Shown here: piece after piece, positions 25,031 through 33,983 of the stretch
Layout: each line of letters opens with the position of its first letter
How positions within the stretch are numbered: the first letter of the stretch is position 1
NCBI GenBank assembly: GCA_913778495.1
Contig: CAJYVD010000004.1
Span: 62,001-126,000 of the forward strand
Length of the DNA stretch: 64,000 bases
Source: an uncultured Pantoea sp.
GTDB lineage: Bacteria; Pseudomonadota; Gammaproteobacteria; Enterobacterales; Enterobacteriaceae
Direction: 5' to 3'
The notes under the pieces: generated by a model
Databases searched by the model: none
Told to the model about the DNA's origin: nothing
The model's input: the letters and a program-made list of their open reading frames with translations, nothing else
Made by a program: the position numbers and the translations under genes

Positions 25031-26083
25031 TTAGGCCCACCGCGTGGCGGCAATATCGATCACGAAGCGATACTTAACATCGCCTTGCAACATGCGTGAA
25101 AAAGCGTTTTCCACGCACTCGCCTGCGATGACTTCAACGTCGGCGGTAATGCCGTGTTCACCACAGAAATTCAGCATGTCCTGTGTCTCCTTGATACTGC
25201 CGATAGACGTTCCGCTGATGCTTAAGCGCCGAAACACCATCGGTGTGACATCCGGCGCCAGATGGGGTGATTCGGGGATCCCCACCAGCACTAAGCGACC
25301 GTTCGTTTTCAGCGTAGCCAGATAGGGATTCAAGTCGTGCGGTGCGGAGACGCAATCGATAATGACGTCCAGTGAGGTTCGCGCCGCTGCCATCTGCGCC
25401 GCATCGCGCGAGACCACGACATTGCTGGCACCCAGACGACGCGCATCCTCGCCCTTCTCCGGCGAGGTGGTAAAGAGCGTGACCTCCGCGCCCATTGCAG
25501 ACGCCAGCTTGACGGCCATGTGTCCCAAGCCGCCCAATCCTACGACGCCCACGTTATCACCCGCCTTTACATTGAAGTGTCGCAGCGGTGACCAAACCGT
25601 TACGCCTGCGCACAGCAAGGGGGCAACGCCTGACAGCGGTAAATTGCCTGGCACCGAGACCACGAAGTCTTCATTCACAATGGTGTGCTGCGCATAGCCG
25701 CCCCACGTACTGTCGCCGGTATATTTGTCAATGCCGTTATAGGTCGCCGTAAAACCCGCTTCGCAGTACTGCTCTTCCTGCTGCTGACAAAAATGGCATT
25801 CACGGCACGCGTCTACCATCACGCCCACGCCAACAATATCCCCTGCCTTATAGCGAGAAACCTGCGCGCCCGTGGCCACCACGCGCCCCACGATTTCATG
25901 GCCAGGCACCAGCGGATAGCGGCTGACGGCCCATTCGTTGCGCGCCATGTGCAAATCGGAATGGCAGACGCCGCAATAAAGAATGTCAATTTTTACGTCA
26001 TGCGGCTGCAGGGCGCGCAGCGTAATCGCGTCAGCGATAAGCGGTTGTGTTGCGTCATGGGCAACCAGTGCGTTGATTTTCAT
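25031..26083 (-). CDS. Zinc-dependent NADPH aldehyde reductase, YahK-like
   Basis: 350 residues of the cinnamyl-alcohol-dehydrogenase-type zinc family. Catalytic zinc ligands lie in [10 protein letters not shown] and the G-H-E motif; structural zinc in C-R-E-C-H-F-C-Q-Q-Q-E-E-Q-Y-C. The nucleotide fold has G-L-G-G-L-G-H-M-A-V-K. Overall it follows E. coli YahK (349 aa), a broad aldehyde reductase. The ATG at 26083 has GGGAGG five bases before it and lines up with the YahK start; the open frame to 26110 does not. It is divergent from an HxlR-type regulator, which probably represses it in response to reactive aldehydes or quinones. Confidence 0.88.
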   Translation of the reverse strand: MKINALVAHDATQPLIADAITLRALQPHDVKIDILYCGVCHSDLHMARNEWAVSRYPLVPGHEIVGRVVATGAQVSRYKAGDIVGVGVMVDACRECHFCQQQEEQYCEAGFTATYNGIDKYTGDSTWGGYAQHTIVNEDFVVSVPGNLPLSGVAPLLCAGVTVWSPLRHFNVKAGDNVGVVGLGGLGHMAVKLASAMGAEVTLFTTSPEKGEDARRLGASNVVVSRDAAQMAAARTSLDVIIDCVSAPHDLNPYLATLKTNGRLVLVGIPESPHLAPDVTPMVFRRLSISGTSIGSIKETQDMLNFCGEHGITADVEVIAGECVENAFSRMLQGDVKYRFVIDIAATRWA

Positions 26084-26159
26084 CGAGCCTCCCAAGGGCG
26101 TTGGCGTCAAAGTACGAAAGGCGGCAAACTATAGTGAATGTGGTGCCATTTTGACAGTA

Positions 26160-26175
26160 GTTACCTTTTGGTGAC
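26160..26175. promoter_or_regulatory. Possible HxlR operator
   Basis: Near-palindrome GTTACC-TTTT-GGTGAC (one mismatch) between the divergent dehydrogenase and HxlR-type genes. HxlR proteins bind as dimers to such short palindromes. Prediction only. Confidence 0.35.
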
Positions 26176-26228
26176 CACATAGCGCTTTGCCTGTTATCGT
26201 GTATCGTTGTCATCAGCAAGCTTTAAAC

Positions 26229-26243
26229 ATTCACTGTAATGAG
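26229..26243 (+). repeat. Outlying iteron-like sequence
   Basis: ATTCACTGTAATGAG differs from the plasmid iteron TTCACTGTAATCAGT by one base in the shared part. It lies just before the ATG of the HxlR-type gene and overlaps its ribosome site, 6.4 kb from the main array. Confidence 0.6.
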
Positions 26244-26251
26244 AGGACGCC

Positions 26252-26659
26252 ATGCCAGCTTGGGTCGACGGTAAATTGGTTTTTTACGCGGATTCTCCCC
26301 CGCGTCGTCTGATGGATCTTTTTTCCCTGAAGTGGAGCAGCATGGTTCTGCACGCGCTTTATCACTGGCCTAACGGGCGCGCGCGTACCGGTGAGTTGCA
26401 ACGGAGTTTGCAGGGGATTTCAAAAAAGATGCTGTTTCAAACGCTAAAAGAACTGGAGCTGAGAGGACTGATCGCGCGCCACGTGTATGATGTCGTGCCG
26501 CCTAAAGTGGATTATCGTCTCACCCCGCTGGGTGAGACGTTTGCGGAACCCATCGAGCAGATGTATCAATGGGGTCTTGAACACCAAGCGGCGCTTGATG
26601 CCATGGAAGCGCACTTGCATTCAGCGTCCCTCATGCCAACTGATCACAGTGAACGTTAA
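26252..26659 (+). CDS. HxlR-family winged-helix regulator
   Basis: 135 residues, typical of HxlR proteins. The core has K-W-S-S-M-V-L-H-A-L, R-T-G-E-L-Q-R-S-L-Q-G-I-S-K-K-M-L-F-Q-T-L-K-E-L-E, G-L-I-A-R, and a wing V-D-Y-R-L-T-P-L-G. The single Cys found near the start of redox-sensing HypR/QorR members is absent, so it is not an obvious thiol switch. GAGAGGA precedes the ATG. Divergent from the YahK-like dehydrogenase. Unusually, iteron-like sequences flank it on both sides, and the one at its 3' end encodes its last residues, T-D-H-S-E-R. Confidence 0.85.
   Translation: MPAWVDGKLVFYADSPPRRLMDLFSLKWSSMVLHALYHWPNGRARTGELQRSLQGISKKMLFQTLKELELRGLIARHVYDVVPPKVDYRLTPLGETFAEPIEQMYQWGLEHQAALDAMEAHLHSASLMPTDHSER
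26640..26655 (-). repeat. Outlying iteron-like sequence inside hxlR-type gene end
   Basis: CTGATCACAGTGAACG, one mismatch from the inverted iteron CTGATTACAGTGAACG. It covers the final codons of the HxlR-type gene. Confidence 0.6.
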
Positions 26660-26687
26660 AGTACAGCTCGCCCTTTTTCGTCGGGCG

Positions 26688-27509
26688 TTATGCGAATGGC
26701 GTCTCGCGTGCCAGCAAGCGCGCAATCACGTTGAGCGCCCCTTCCTCGTTATTGCTTTGGGTTTTATAGCGGGCCACTTTTGCCACCGCCTCTGTCGCAT
26801 TGTCCATGGCAAAGCTGTAGCACGCCTGGCGCAGCATTTCGAGATCGTTCGCGCTATCTCCGATAGCCAGAACTTCACAGTCATCAATGCCCCACTTCTG
26901 CTGCAGCAGCGCAATGCCGTGTGCCTTATGGCAGCCGGGGATAATCAAATCCACAAAACCAAACCCGCTAGATACCGGGTGCATAATGTTTTCAATCGCC
27001 CCCAGTTCACCGTGTAAGCGCTCAAGCAACGCATCTACGTTTTCGTGGGCAAGGTTAAGAGAAAATTTAAAAATGGTGTCGTCTATCGCATAAAGGTCGT
27101 CGCGCTTTTCGAGCCGGCGATAGTGATTGGCCAGCATGGCCATGACTTCATCCGGCATAGAGGCGTGGACATATGCGCCGTTACGTCCACACACCACCGT
27201 ACTGATATCCGGTTCTTTTGCCAGGATGTCGAGCACCTGATGCACGCGCTCTGGCGCCAGCTCGCCGCAAAAAATGATCTCCTCACCGTGGGAAACCCAC
27301 GCGCCATTTTCCGCGACGAACGCGATTTCGTCTTTTATTTCTGGGAAATAGTGCTGTAGCTGAAAATACTGATTACCGCTTGCGACCACAAAATGGATAC
27401 CCTTTTCTTTCAGTAACGCATACTGACGCGCGAAACGCTGCGCATTGTATTGTTTATTGTCATCAAGAAACGTTCCATCCATATCCACCGCGATCAATTT
27501 GACTGCCAT
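26688..27509 (-). CDS. HAD-family sugar phosphatase, YbiV/SupH-like
   Basis: 273 residues, close to E. coli YbiV (271 aa). HAD motif I is D-M-D-G-T-F at residues 9-14. Motif II is in V-V-A-S-G-N-Q-Y; motif IV is G-D-S-A-N-D-L-E-M-L. The C2-type cap carries G-F-G-F-V-D-L-I-I-P-G and the end L-N-V-I-A-R-L. The enzyme dephosphorylates sugar phosphates such as sorbitol- or fructose-phosphate in the cytoplasm. It lies end to end with the HxlR-type gene and is probably transcribed alone. Confidence 0.9.
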   Translation of the reverse strand: MAVKLIAVDMDGTFLDDNKQYNAQRFARQYALLKEKGIHFVVASGNQYFQLQHYFPEIKDEIAFVAENGAWVSHGEEIIFCGELAPERVHQVLDILAKEPDISTVVCGRNGAYVHASMPDEVMAMLANHYRRLEKRDDLYAIDDTIFKFSLNLAHENVDALLERLHGELGAIENIMHPVSSGFGFVDLIIPGCHKAHGIALLQQKWGIDDCEVLAIGDSANDLEMLRQACYSFAMDNATEAVAKVARYKTQSNNEEGALNVIARLLARETPFA

Positions 27510-27758
27510 TTTGCGCTCCTGTGTTGTGAACCGATATTCCGTTCGGCCGTGAAAAGGTTTTCATTAAGCTTACTCGCGCAATGGATTAATGAGAATGCGA
27601 ATAATCAGTTTGTTAACCGCTTTCAGAGCTTTCTAGCCAAGCAGAGGTCAAAGAGTCGCTTTTACGGAAACAGAAAGAGTGAGGCGAGACGGATACAGGG
27701 CGGTACGGTTGCTGACAGCGCGCAATCCGGTGAATTACGCGCTGTGCAGCTCAATCGC

Positions 27759-28868
27759 TTACTGATTGTCTGGATAGCTTAGCGTAATGGCATCGTCCGG
27801 CAAGCGCGTAAAGGTTTTAATCAAGGTGTGATAATCGGCGGTCGGCGCGACATCTTTCATCTGCTGCGGGTAAAGATCTTTGGCTAAGATCTCCATACCA
27901 ATGATGTTGTAAGGGTGATTGTAGAAATGGTGGTAAACACCGTAGACGCGGTTTTGCTTAACCGGTTCGATTTGCGCCAAACCTGTACGCTTTAATAATG
28001 TCTGGAATGTGGCGCTGACTTCGCTGGGTTGCACGCCGTAGCCAAACGGCAGAACGTTGGCGTTCGGACGTTTTGAGCCGGTCATGATGTAGACATCAGG
28101 TTTCATGGCGATAATCTTTTCCATGGAAACAAACCCGGAATTACCCGGCAAAAGGGTTGAACCAATGTTCTTGCCGCCGACTGCCTCGACTAATCCGCCC
28201 CAGCCGTTGTGGCTGTGCGTAAAGCAGCAGTTGTCGCTATTACCGGCAATGGGCTCAATGAATACAGTAGGTTTTGTGCCGGCTTCAGACACGGCTTTGG
28301 TGATTCGGGCATACTTCGCCTGATAAAAATCAACGTAAGCCTTCGCTTCACTTTCGCGATTAAGTACTTTACCCAGCAGCGTTATACTCGGCGCCGTATT
28401 CTTTGCCGGATGCAGTTCGTAGTCGAGAAACACCACAGGAATATTTAGCCGTTGCAGCGTCGATAACACACCGGACTGTTGTAGGGCGTCCTTTGCACGC
28501 AACTGCGCAATCATCAAATCGGGCTTTTTCGCCAGTACGCTCTCAAGGTCAACCTGACCTTGATCGTTAAACCCCATGTCTTTGATGCTCGCGGCTTCCG
28601 GCCACTGGCGCTTTAACATCTCCCAGGTTCGGATATCTTGTTTTTTGGGCAGATTGTTCCACGCCACCACGCGATGAAACGGGTTGTCGCGGTCCAGAAG
28701 TGCCAGAGACAAAATGTCGCGACCATCCTGCAGAATGACGTGCTGCGGCTCTTGTTTAATTACCTGCTTGTGGCCGTCTAAATCGGTGATGGTGAGCGGA
28801 TAGGTGGTTGCAACGGCTGATGTTGAGGCCAACAGACCAAAGGTCGCGAGCAAAGGCTTATTCATCAA
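27759..28868 (-). CDS. Periplasmic iron-siderophore-type binding protein
   Basis: 369 residues with a signal peptide cleaved near V-A-T-T. It has the two-lobed TroA/FhuD-like fold: D-G-R-D-I-L-S-L-A-L-L-D, K-K-P-D-L-M-I-A-Q, E-P-I-A-G-N-S, G-G-L-V-E-A-V-G-G-K-N-I and a long linking helix. Such proteins deliver ferric siderophores or haem to an ABC importer. No permease or ATPase adjoins it, so it must share another importer or act alone. A near-perfect Fur box lies 17 bases before the start, so iron represses it. Confidence 0.82.
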   Translation of the reverse strand: MMNKPLLATFGLLASTSAVATTYPLTITDLDGHKQVIKQEPQHVILQDGRDILSLALLDRDNPFHRVVAWNNLPKKQDIRTWEMLKRQWPEAASIKDMGFNDQGQVDLESVLAKKPDLMIAQLRAKDALQQSGVLSTLQRLNIPVVFLDYELHPAKNTAPSITLLGKVLNRESEAKAYVDFYQAKYARITKAVSEAGTKPTVFIEPIAGNSDNCCFTHSHNGWGGLVEAVGGKNIGSTLLPGNSGFVSMEKIIAMKPDVYIMTGSKRPNANVLPFGYGVQPSEVSATFQTLLKRTGLAQIEPVKQNRVYGVYHHFYNHPYNIIGMEILAKDLYPQQMKDVAPTADYHTLIKTFTRLPDDAITLSYPDNQ

Positions 28869-28884
28869 AAACTCCCTGTTGAAA

Positions 28885-28903
28885 GGTAATGGTAATTATT
28901 ATC
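28885..28903 (-). promoter_or_regulatory. Fur box before binding-protein gene
   Basis: The 19-bp stretch matches the Fur consensus GATAATGATAATCATTATC at 16 of 19 positions. It sits directly upstream of the binding-protein gene. Confidence 0.75.
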
Positions 28904-29035
28904 AACAACTTTACCATAAGCCGAACACCGGAAAAACTGTCCAGCCCACCAGCTTGTAAGGGAATTTTACCGTTTTGCCTGCGTTAACAATGCGCAATGC
29001 AGTGGGATAAAAATTGCGGGTCAATTAAATTCAGT

Positions 29036-29146
29036 CTGTATGAGCAAGAGCTTTTTCTTGCCTGTGCCGTCATGTCATTGCCATTCGGTCCGCAAAACGC
29101 TGTCGTACTCTGCGACAGCAACGTTGTGGATTCAAACGGTCGTTAA
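29036..29146 (+). pseudogene. LysE/ArgO exporter N-terminal fragment
   Basis: One frame without a start codon encodes E-L-F-L-A-C-A-V-M-S-L-P-F-G-P-Q-N-A-V-V-L before losing likeness and reaching a stop. The hydrophobic run followed by G-P-Q-N-A-x-V-L is the hallmark of the first helix of LysE-family amino acid exporters such as ArgO. Only about 25 residues of the family remain. It ends against the racemase gene, so the rest was probably lost when that gene arrived. Confidence 0.35.
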
Positions 29147-29862
29147 CTTTTTATTTTCAATTTGTCGAGGTTGACGCTCAAAGCGAATCGCACGGCTTCC
29201 TCTGCATGAAGTTGCGTGGTATCGAACAGCGGTACGCAAGCGTCTTGCGCATCGACCAGCAGGGTTATTTCGGTACAGCCTAAGATGATACCTTCGGCGC
29301 CTTGCTCAACCAACGCCGCCATAACCTCCCGGTAGCGTTGCCGAGAGGCATCGCGTATCACGCCTAAACAAAGCTCTTGATAGATAATGTCATGTACCGC
29401 CTGACGATCGGCCTCATCAGGCACGATAATCTCAATGCCTGATTGCGCAAACCGCTCAATGTAAAACGACTGTTCCATGGTGAAGGCTGTCGCCAGCAGC
29501 CCCACGCGTTTGCATTTTACTTTGCTGATGTGTGCTGCCGTTGCATCGGCAATGTGTAAAAACGGAAGGGATACCGCATCAGTAATTGCGTGTGCCACTT
29601 TGTGCATGGTGTTAGTGCAGAGCACAATAAAATCGGCGCCCGCGCGCTCAAGACGCATTGCGGCGTCAGCAAGGATCTCTCCTGCCTTTTCCCATTCGCC
29701 GGCAGATTGCAACGCCTCGATGTCGTGGAAGTCCACGCTTTAGATTATGCAGCGTGCAGAGTGCAAGCCACCCAACTGCTGTTTTACCTGCTGATTGATA
29801 ATGCGGTAGTAAAGCGCGGTGGATTCCCAGCTCATACCGCCAATCAGGCCGATTAATTTCAT
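29143..29862 (-). pseudogene. ygeA: YgeA-like aspartate/glutamate racemase with in-frame stop
   Basis: The full 240-codon frame from the ATG at 29862 follows E. coli YgeA (230 aa). It starts K-L-I-G-L-I-G-G-M-S-W-E-S-T, runs to L-G-G-L-H-S-A-R-C-I-I, then meets TAA at 29740-29742. It resumes in the same frame with S-V-D-F-H-D-I-E, as the family does. The stop replaces a single codon (His in YgeA), so one substitution is enough. Both active-site Cys regions remain downstream (C-T-N-T-M-H and G-C-T-E-I). A protein from the GTG at 29736 would lack the first 42 residues and the G-G-M-S-W-E-S-T motif, so it should be inactive. AGGCG precedes the ATG. Confidence 0.8.
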
Positions 29863-29920
29863 ATCTTGTCGCCTCGGTGCTATTCAAATCCGTTTGAAGC
29901 ACAATACCCCAGTGGAGAAA

Positions 29921-29945
29921 GTTATCCACTTTTTCTGTGGATAAC
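29921..29945. promoter_or_regulatory. Two inverted DnaA boxes
   Basis: GTTATCCAC (29921-29929) and GTGGATAAC (29937-29945) form a perfect 9-bp inverted repeat. With the adjoining T at 29936 the right box is an exact match to the DnaA consensus TTATCCACA on the minus strand; the left one has one mismatch. They lie 5 kb from the likely origin. Confidence 0.6.
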
Positions 29946-30013
29946 GTATTGAATAATCATTGGCTAAAACCCTAAACCTGGATAATCGTGCAGGAGGAAA
30001 AAATCATAAAACA

Positions 30014-30033
30014 TGGCGATTTCAGCCTGAAAT
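30014..30033 (+). repeat. parS-like site 1
   Basis: TGGCGATTTCAG then C then CTGAAAT. It joins a TCGCCA hexamer (reverse strand) to two inverted ATTTCAG heptamers. P1 parS, as remembered, uses ATTTCA-type A boxes and a TCGCCA B box. It lies 300 bp beyond the parB stop. Confidence 0.6.
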
Positions 30034-30222
30034 TTTTTCATAAAAACCAATAAATTCAACAAAATGGATGCGAAATCATGACGGCGAAAGGAGAGGATTT
30101 CACGGTTTATCTGCATGCTGAAAACAGGCAATCACGCAGGATTCCGTCGAGAAGAATTTTGGCTACTTAATCCGCAGGCAGCATTGGACTATCTGGCTTT
30201 GACACACTTATCGCTGAAATTA

Positions 30223-30242
30223 TGGCGATTTCAGGCTGAAAT
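30223..30242 (+). repeat. parS-like site 2
   Basis: Same 20 bp as site 1 except the central base (G for C). An extra CTGAAAT lies 3 bases upstream at 30214-30220. It is about 90 bp after the parB stop. Confidence 0.6.
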
Positions 30243-30300
30243 TTTTACTAAGAATCACAGCTTTTCAAAGCTTTAGTCGTGAAAACACGCTGGCGAATCA

Positions 30301-30321
30301 AAAAAAACCGCCTTCCGGCGG
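30301..30321 (-). terminator. Terminator of parA-parB
   Basis: On the minus strand, CCGCC-ggaa-GGCGG is followed by seven T residues, 7 bp beyond the parB stop. Confidence 0.85.
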
Positions 30322-30327
30322 CATCTT

Positions 30328-31299
30328 TCATTGATTGAGGAATTTGTTTAGCGTCTCATTGATGACGCGATCAAGTTCGTCCTGCAGTTCTTTAGACTGC
30401 CGATTAAACTCATAGCTGAACATGCGGCCCCGCGTTTTCTTACGCGCAAAACGATCTTTATCCGCGAATGACCACAGCGGCGTTGTGACGGCTTTATCTT
30501 TCGTCGGGGACTGTACGAGAGAGTGGCTACCGTTGCGAACCAGACGCAAAATAGCATTCTTCACTTCGTCTTCTGCCAGCCCGTCGCGAGCGCACACATT
30601 ATCGATATCGCTGGCAATCGCATCAATGAGCGCCTCGACCGTCTGTCCTGTTTCTTGTAGCTTTTCGCACGCCTGTAACAGCGTTTTGTAGTCGGGGTAA
30701 GAGAGTTCAGAATGATTGGGGAACAGGGAAACCAGCGCAAGAGGCACGCTTGCTGCCTGTAGCGCACGAGTGACTTTCGCTTGTGACAGCCCCTGATTCT
30801 CGGCGATCTCTTTTTGAGACATGCCGCTCTCTTTTAACGACATCAGTCGCATGCCGACTTCACGCAGGTTGTGTTCGCGGGCGGTTTGAATATCCTGCGC
30901 CAGACGCCGCGCCTCTTCCGCTGAAATGCTCGACTCCGTGACTAACACATCCAGCCCCGTTTTACAGTGCAGCGCTGCCGCACGTCGCCGCGAACCGTCG
31001 AGGATTTCTATGCGGTCGTCGCGTTTAACGCCTATGGCTGGAAAAAACTGTTGGAGCTTTATGGTGCGAATGATATCCCGCAGCGATTCTGGCGTAAGGC
31101 CGGATTGGTCGCGCCCATTGGTTTCCATAACCACATAGGTCTGCGCCTCAATGTCTTTCGCCGCAATGTGCTGCAGCGTAAACAGGGCGCGCTTGCCCGT
31201 GGAGAGAATGAAAGTTTGTGAATGGCTCGCTGAATCGTTGTCATTCTGCAAAGGTGTTTGGCTGAAGGTACGGCCAATCGTAATACGTTTTGCGCTCAT
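30328..31299 (-). CDS. parB: Plasmid partition protein ParB (P1 type)
   Basis: 323 residues; P1 ParB is 333. Features: an N-terminal ParA-interaction region, the ParB-type nuclease-like stretch I-L-D-G-S-R-R-R-A-A-A-L-H, the helix-turn-helix around M-S-Q-K-E-I-A-E-N-Q-G-L-S-Q-A-K-V-T-R-A-L, and a C-terminal dimer domain like the one P1 ParB uses to bind B boxes. It binds parS and works with ParA to place plasmid copies in daughter cells. It follows parA by 7 bp and is followed by a terminator and then the parS-like sites, the order known from P1 and related plasmids. Confidence 0.92.
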   Translation of the reverse strand: MSAKRITIGRTFSQTPLQNDNDSASHSQTFILSTGKRALFTLQHIAAKDIEAQTYVVMETNGRDQSGLTPESLRDIIRTIKLQQFFPAIGVKRDDRIEILDGSRRRAAALHCKTGLDVLVTESSISAEEARRLAQDIQTAREHNLREVGMRLMSLKESGMSQKEIAENQGLSQAKVTRALQAASVPLALVSLFPNHSELSYPDYKTLLQACEKLQETGQTVEALIDAIASDIDNVCARDGLAEDEVKNAILRLVRNGSHSLVQSPTKDKAVTTPLWSFADKDRFARKKTRGRMFSYEFNRQSKELQDELDRVINETLNKFLNQ

Positions 31300-31306
31300 A
31301 ATAACC

Positions 31307-32506
31307 TCAGTTCAGGCGAATAAATTCAATACGGTCAAACACAGCTTTGGCAAAATCTTCGGCGGCTGAACGTGCGTTCTTAAGCGCCTCAGTACTGCCG
31401 ACATAGGTTGATGGGTTCGCGGAAATCACCGTGTCAAAGGATTCGCCGCAGCGCTCGAAGCCATCAAGTCGTGGCAACGCTGCATCCAGCATGTCGCCGC
31501 CAAAAATTTCCTTGGCGAGGCTGTGACAAAGCTTGTGGTCAGCCTTGTTGGAGAGCTTGGACATGAAACCGATATTGCCCTGGAGCCGACAAGGCACCCC
31601 AGAGTCTTCAATAATGGCGATGAGCTCAGGCAGGCGCGTCAGGTATTTTAGCGTTGAATGAAAATCCACTTGCGCAGGGGGGACCGGCGTCATTAACAAA
31701 TCCGATGCCGCAATCGCGTTTTTCAGGAAAGCATCCAGGTGCGGGCCACTGTCGATAAAAATAAAGTCGTAATCTTTTTTGAGCTTCGACACCACGTTTT
31801 CATACAGCACACCGTGTACATTGTGATGAGGCAGGTGCTCACTGCATAGCTCTTCCCAGCGAGAAGCAATAAAGGCGTCGTCGATAGAAGCGGGCAGCAC
31901 ATCTACGCCGGGCACGATTGACGGCACGACAAATTCATTCAACAACTCTTCGCGGCTGACGTTTTGCAGCATGGCCTGTGCGGCGGTAGCTTCCACCAGC
32001 CCAACCGAACGTTCATGATTTAAGAACATGGTGGCGGAAGATTGGGGATCGAGATCGATAACCAAGATGCGCAGGTCTTCGAAGAGCAAATGCGGGTGCG
32101 CGCGCAGAGCGTGAGCCAGCGATACCGTTGAAACGGTTTTCGACACGCCGCCTTTCAGATTTCCCACAAATAGCGTAAACGCTTCCGCATGGCGATCGCG
32201 ATATTTGGGCACGCCTCGATGATGGTAAATATCGATGATGTTTTGAATCGACATCGCATACTTTGTGGAAGTGCCGGCTGCACGCTTATCAAACTGATAG
32301 CCGTTCTCTTCCATTTCGTTTACCGCATAGTCAACGTTTGCGCGGGTTAACTTCGGCAATTTCGCCAGCGCGGCTTTGGCATAAACCTGATAGAACGTAT
32401 TCTCACGGAGTTCTTGTTTTTGTGCCTGAATCTGCTCTGTCAGACTTAACAGCATTCTTTCAGAACGTTGAGCAACCTTCAGCACTTGTTTCTCATCGTT
32501 AGCCAT
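31307..32506 (-). CDS. parA: Partition ATPase ParA (type Ia)
   Basis: 399 residues; P1 ParA is 398. The N-terminal 100 residues hold a DNA-binding helix-turn-helix (T-R-A-N-V-D-Y-A-V-N-E-M-E) as in type Ia enzymes that repress their own promoter. The deviant Walker A motif is K-G-G-V-S-K-T at 118-124, followed by V-I-D-L-D-P-Q-S-S-A-T as Walker A' and F-I-F-I-D-S-G-P as Walker B. ATP-bound ParA coats the nucleoid and moves ParB-parS complexes. It is the first gene of the par operon; an inverted repeat at 32521-32554 lies just upstream of the start. Confidence 0.95.
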   Translation of the reverse strand: MANDEKQVLKVAQRSERMLLSLTEQIQAQKQELRENTFYQVYAKAALAKLPKLTRANVDYAVNEMEENGYQFDKRAAGTSTKYAMSIQNIIDIYHHRGVPKYRDRHAEAFTLFVGNLKGGVSKTVSTVSLAHALRAHPHLLFEDLRILVIDLDPQSSATMFLNHERSVGLVEATAAQAMLQNVSREELLNEFVVPSIVPGVDVLPASIDDAFIASRWEELCSEHLPHHNVHGVLYENVVSKLKKDYDFIFIDSGPHLDAFLKNAIAASDLLMTPVPPAQVDFHSTLKYLTRLPELIAIIEDSGVPCRLQGNIGFMSKLSNKADHKLCHSLAKEIFGGDMLDAALPRLDGFERCGESFDTVISANPSTYVGSTEALKNARSAAEDFAKAVFDRIEFIRLN

Positions 32507-32520
32507 ACTTGCTCCACATA

Positions 32521-32554
32521 TGTAGGATTTTTGACTTTATACATAAATCCTACA
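32521..32554. promoter_or_regulatory. ParA operator/promoter
   Basis: Perfect 10-bp inverted repeat TGTAGGATTT/AAATCCTACA with a 14-bp AT-rich spacer, directly before parA. It has the size and position of the operator that type Ia ParA binds for autoregulation. The spacer could contain the -10 box of the par promoter. Confidence 0.75.
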
Positions 32555-32624
32555 CATGAGGCAAGTTCATATCATTTAATCTTGAATAGTCATGTCTGCG
32601 TGGGATCGCCCTTAAAATAAAAAC

Positions 32625-33977
32625 ATTCACTGTATTCAGTAGCGGTGAGAGATGCCTGATAACAAAGAGGGCAGGGAGGCAAACACAGGCTCAAAACATT
32701 CACTGTAATCAGTAATGGGGTGATAGTGGCGAGCGCGATCCCTGCTTTAGCGCAGAAGATTCACTGTAGAGAGTAAAAGATCAGGAATGCCGAACGTTCA
32801 CTGTAATCAGCAACAGGCACCAGGCATTCACTGTAATCAGTACGTCGTGCAGCGGTCAGCGACTCTGGGGCTGCAACGTTCACTGTAATCAGTGGGTAAA
32901 TTTTCGCTTAACAAGGGCTACGGCATATTCGTTTGGTACTGGCAGCCCAACACGTTCACTGTAATCAGTAATGCCTCCGGTAAGGCGGAGAGGATAATGA
33001 CCGTTCTTATGCCGGTGGCCCGCTCAAGTGTTCACTGTAATCAGTAACCGTGGTGGCAGTAAGCACGCCCGTTGGTATCGATGACTGAGGCTAACAGGGC
33101 TACCAGACAGCTATTTCACGCTTTCCTGTAAGCATTCACTGTAATCAGTAATGCAGTGCGTGAAGGTACACTTAGTCGCTGAATAGCGATCGCAAGATTC
33201 ACTGTAATCAGTGCTCTTACTTTGAGGATGCGTGGACTGCATCACGCTAAAAGACATTCACTGTAGTCAGTAGCAGGGCCGCTGCATTTTGCCAGCGTTC
33301 ACTGTAATCAGAAACATAACCCCTCGAGGCAATGACATAACGTACTGATCCACTGCATGCAGGGGTCGAGAAGGGAACAGCTGACGAGTAACGGGATTCT
33401 TAGCGTGACATGTAATGGCTTCAGGCGCGGCGTTAAACGCGTTCCCCTGTAAGCGTGCAGGGCCCGACAGGCAGAGCAGAGGCATTAACGTTCACTGTAA
33501 TCAGCAGCAGAGCTAACCCTGTCACTTTTACTGGTGTTTATTACAGTGAAAATACTGATTACAGTGAACGTTGAGCATCAAGGAAATATAAATAATAAAT
33601 ATCAATAACTTAAATAAAAGCGTTCACTGTAATCGGCTTTGAGAGTTATGTGCTGCTCAAAAGGAGCAAATAACTTTTGTGCTGTAGCGATATTCACTGT
33701 AATCAGCAAATGCCGAATAGGCCAACAGGATAAGCGAGGCTGATATTTTATTTGTGAGTGCTTACTATCAATGTAAACCATGGAAATAGGGCTAATGCCA
33801 TGCATTAACCATTAAATGAAGAGAGCAGGAAAGAAGAAGAATGCTGATTACAGTGAATATTGCTGATTACAGTGAACGCGTCTTGGAGGTGTTTCAAGCT
33901 CTTGGTCAAACCGGAACAGGTGTCACTTTTTGCTCAATAGCGACACCATTTTGTCCGACTCACTGATTACAGTGAAT
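32625..33977. repeat. Irregular iteron array downstream of repA
   Basis: About 19 copies of TTCACTGTAATCAGT or close variants. Fifteen are in plus orientation (first at 32625, then 32698, 32759, 32797, 32827, 32879, 32955, 33031, 33135, 33198, 33257, 33298, 33491, 33623, 33693). Four are inverted (33555, 33844, 33862, 33963). Spacings range from 18 to nearly 200 bp. In RepFIB-type plasmids such iterons bind RepA and control copy number and incompatibility. No protein gene lies in this stretch; a very AT-rich segment at 33580-33615 is inside it. Confidence 0.92.
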
Positions 33978-33983
33978 GGGTGC

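Larger units (their letters stand above)
29863..30327. other. Centromere-like region downstream of parB
   Basis: 465 bp without a gene, holding paired DnaA boxes (29921-29945), two parS-like sites (30014-30033 and 30223-30242), extra ATTTCAC (30097-30103) and CTGAAAT (30214-30220) heptamers, and the parAB terminator. The layout resembles parS of P1, which lies directly after parB. Confidence 0.65.

Noticed and set aside
32625..33977. Regularly repeated 15-mers that could be taken for a CRISPR array
   Set aside because: The repeats are too short, spacing is irregular from 18 to nearly 200 bp, orientations are mixed, and they flank a RepFIB-like initiator. They are iterons.
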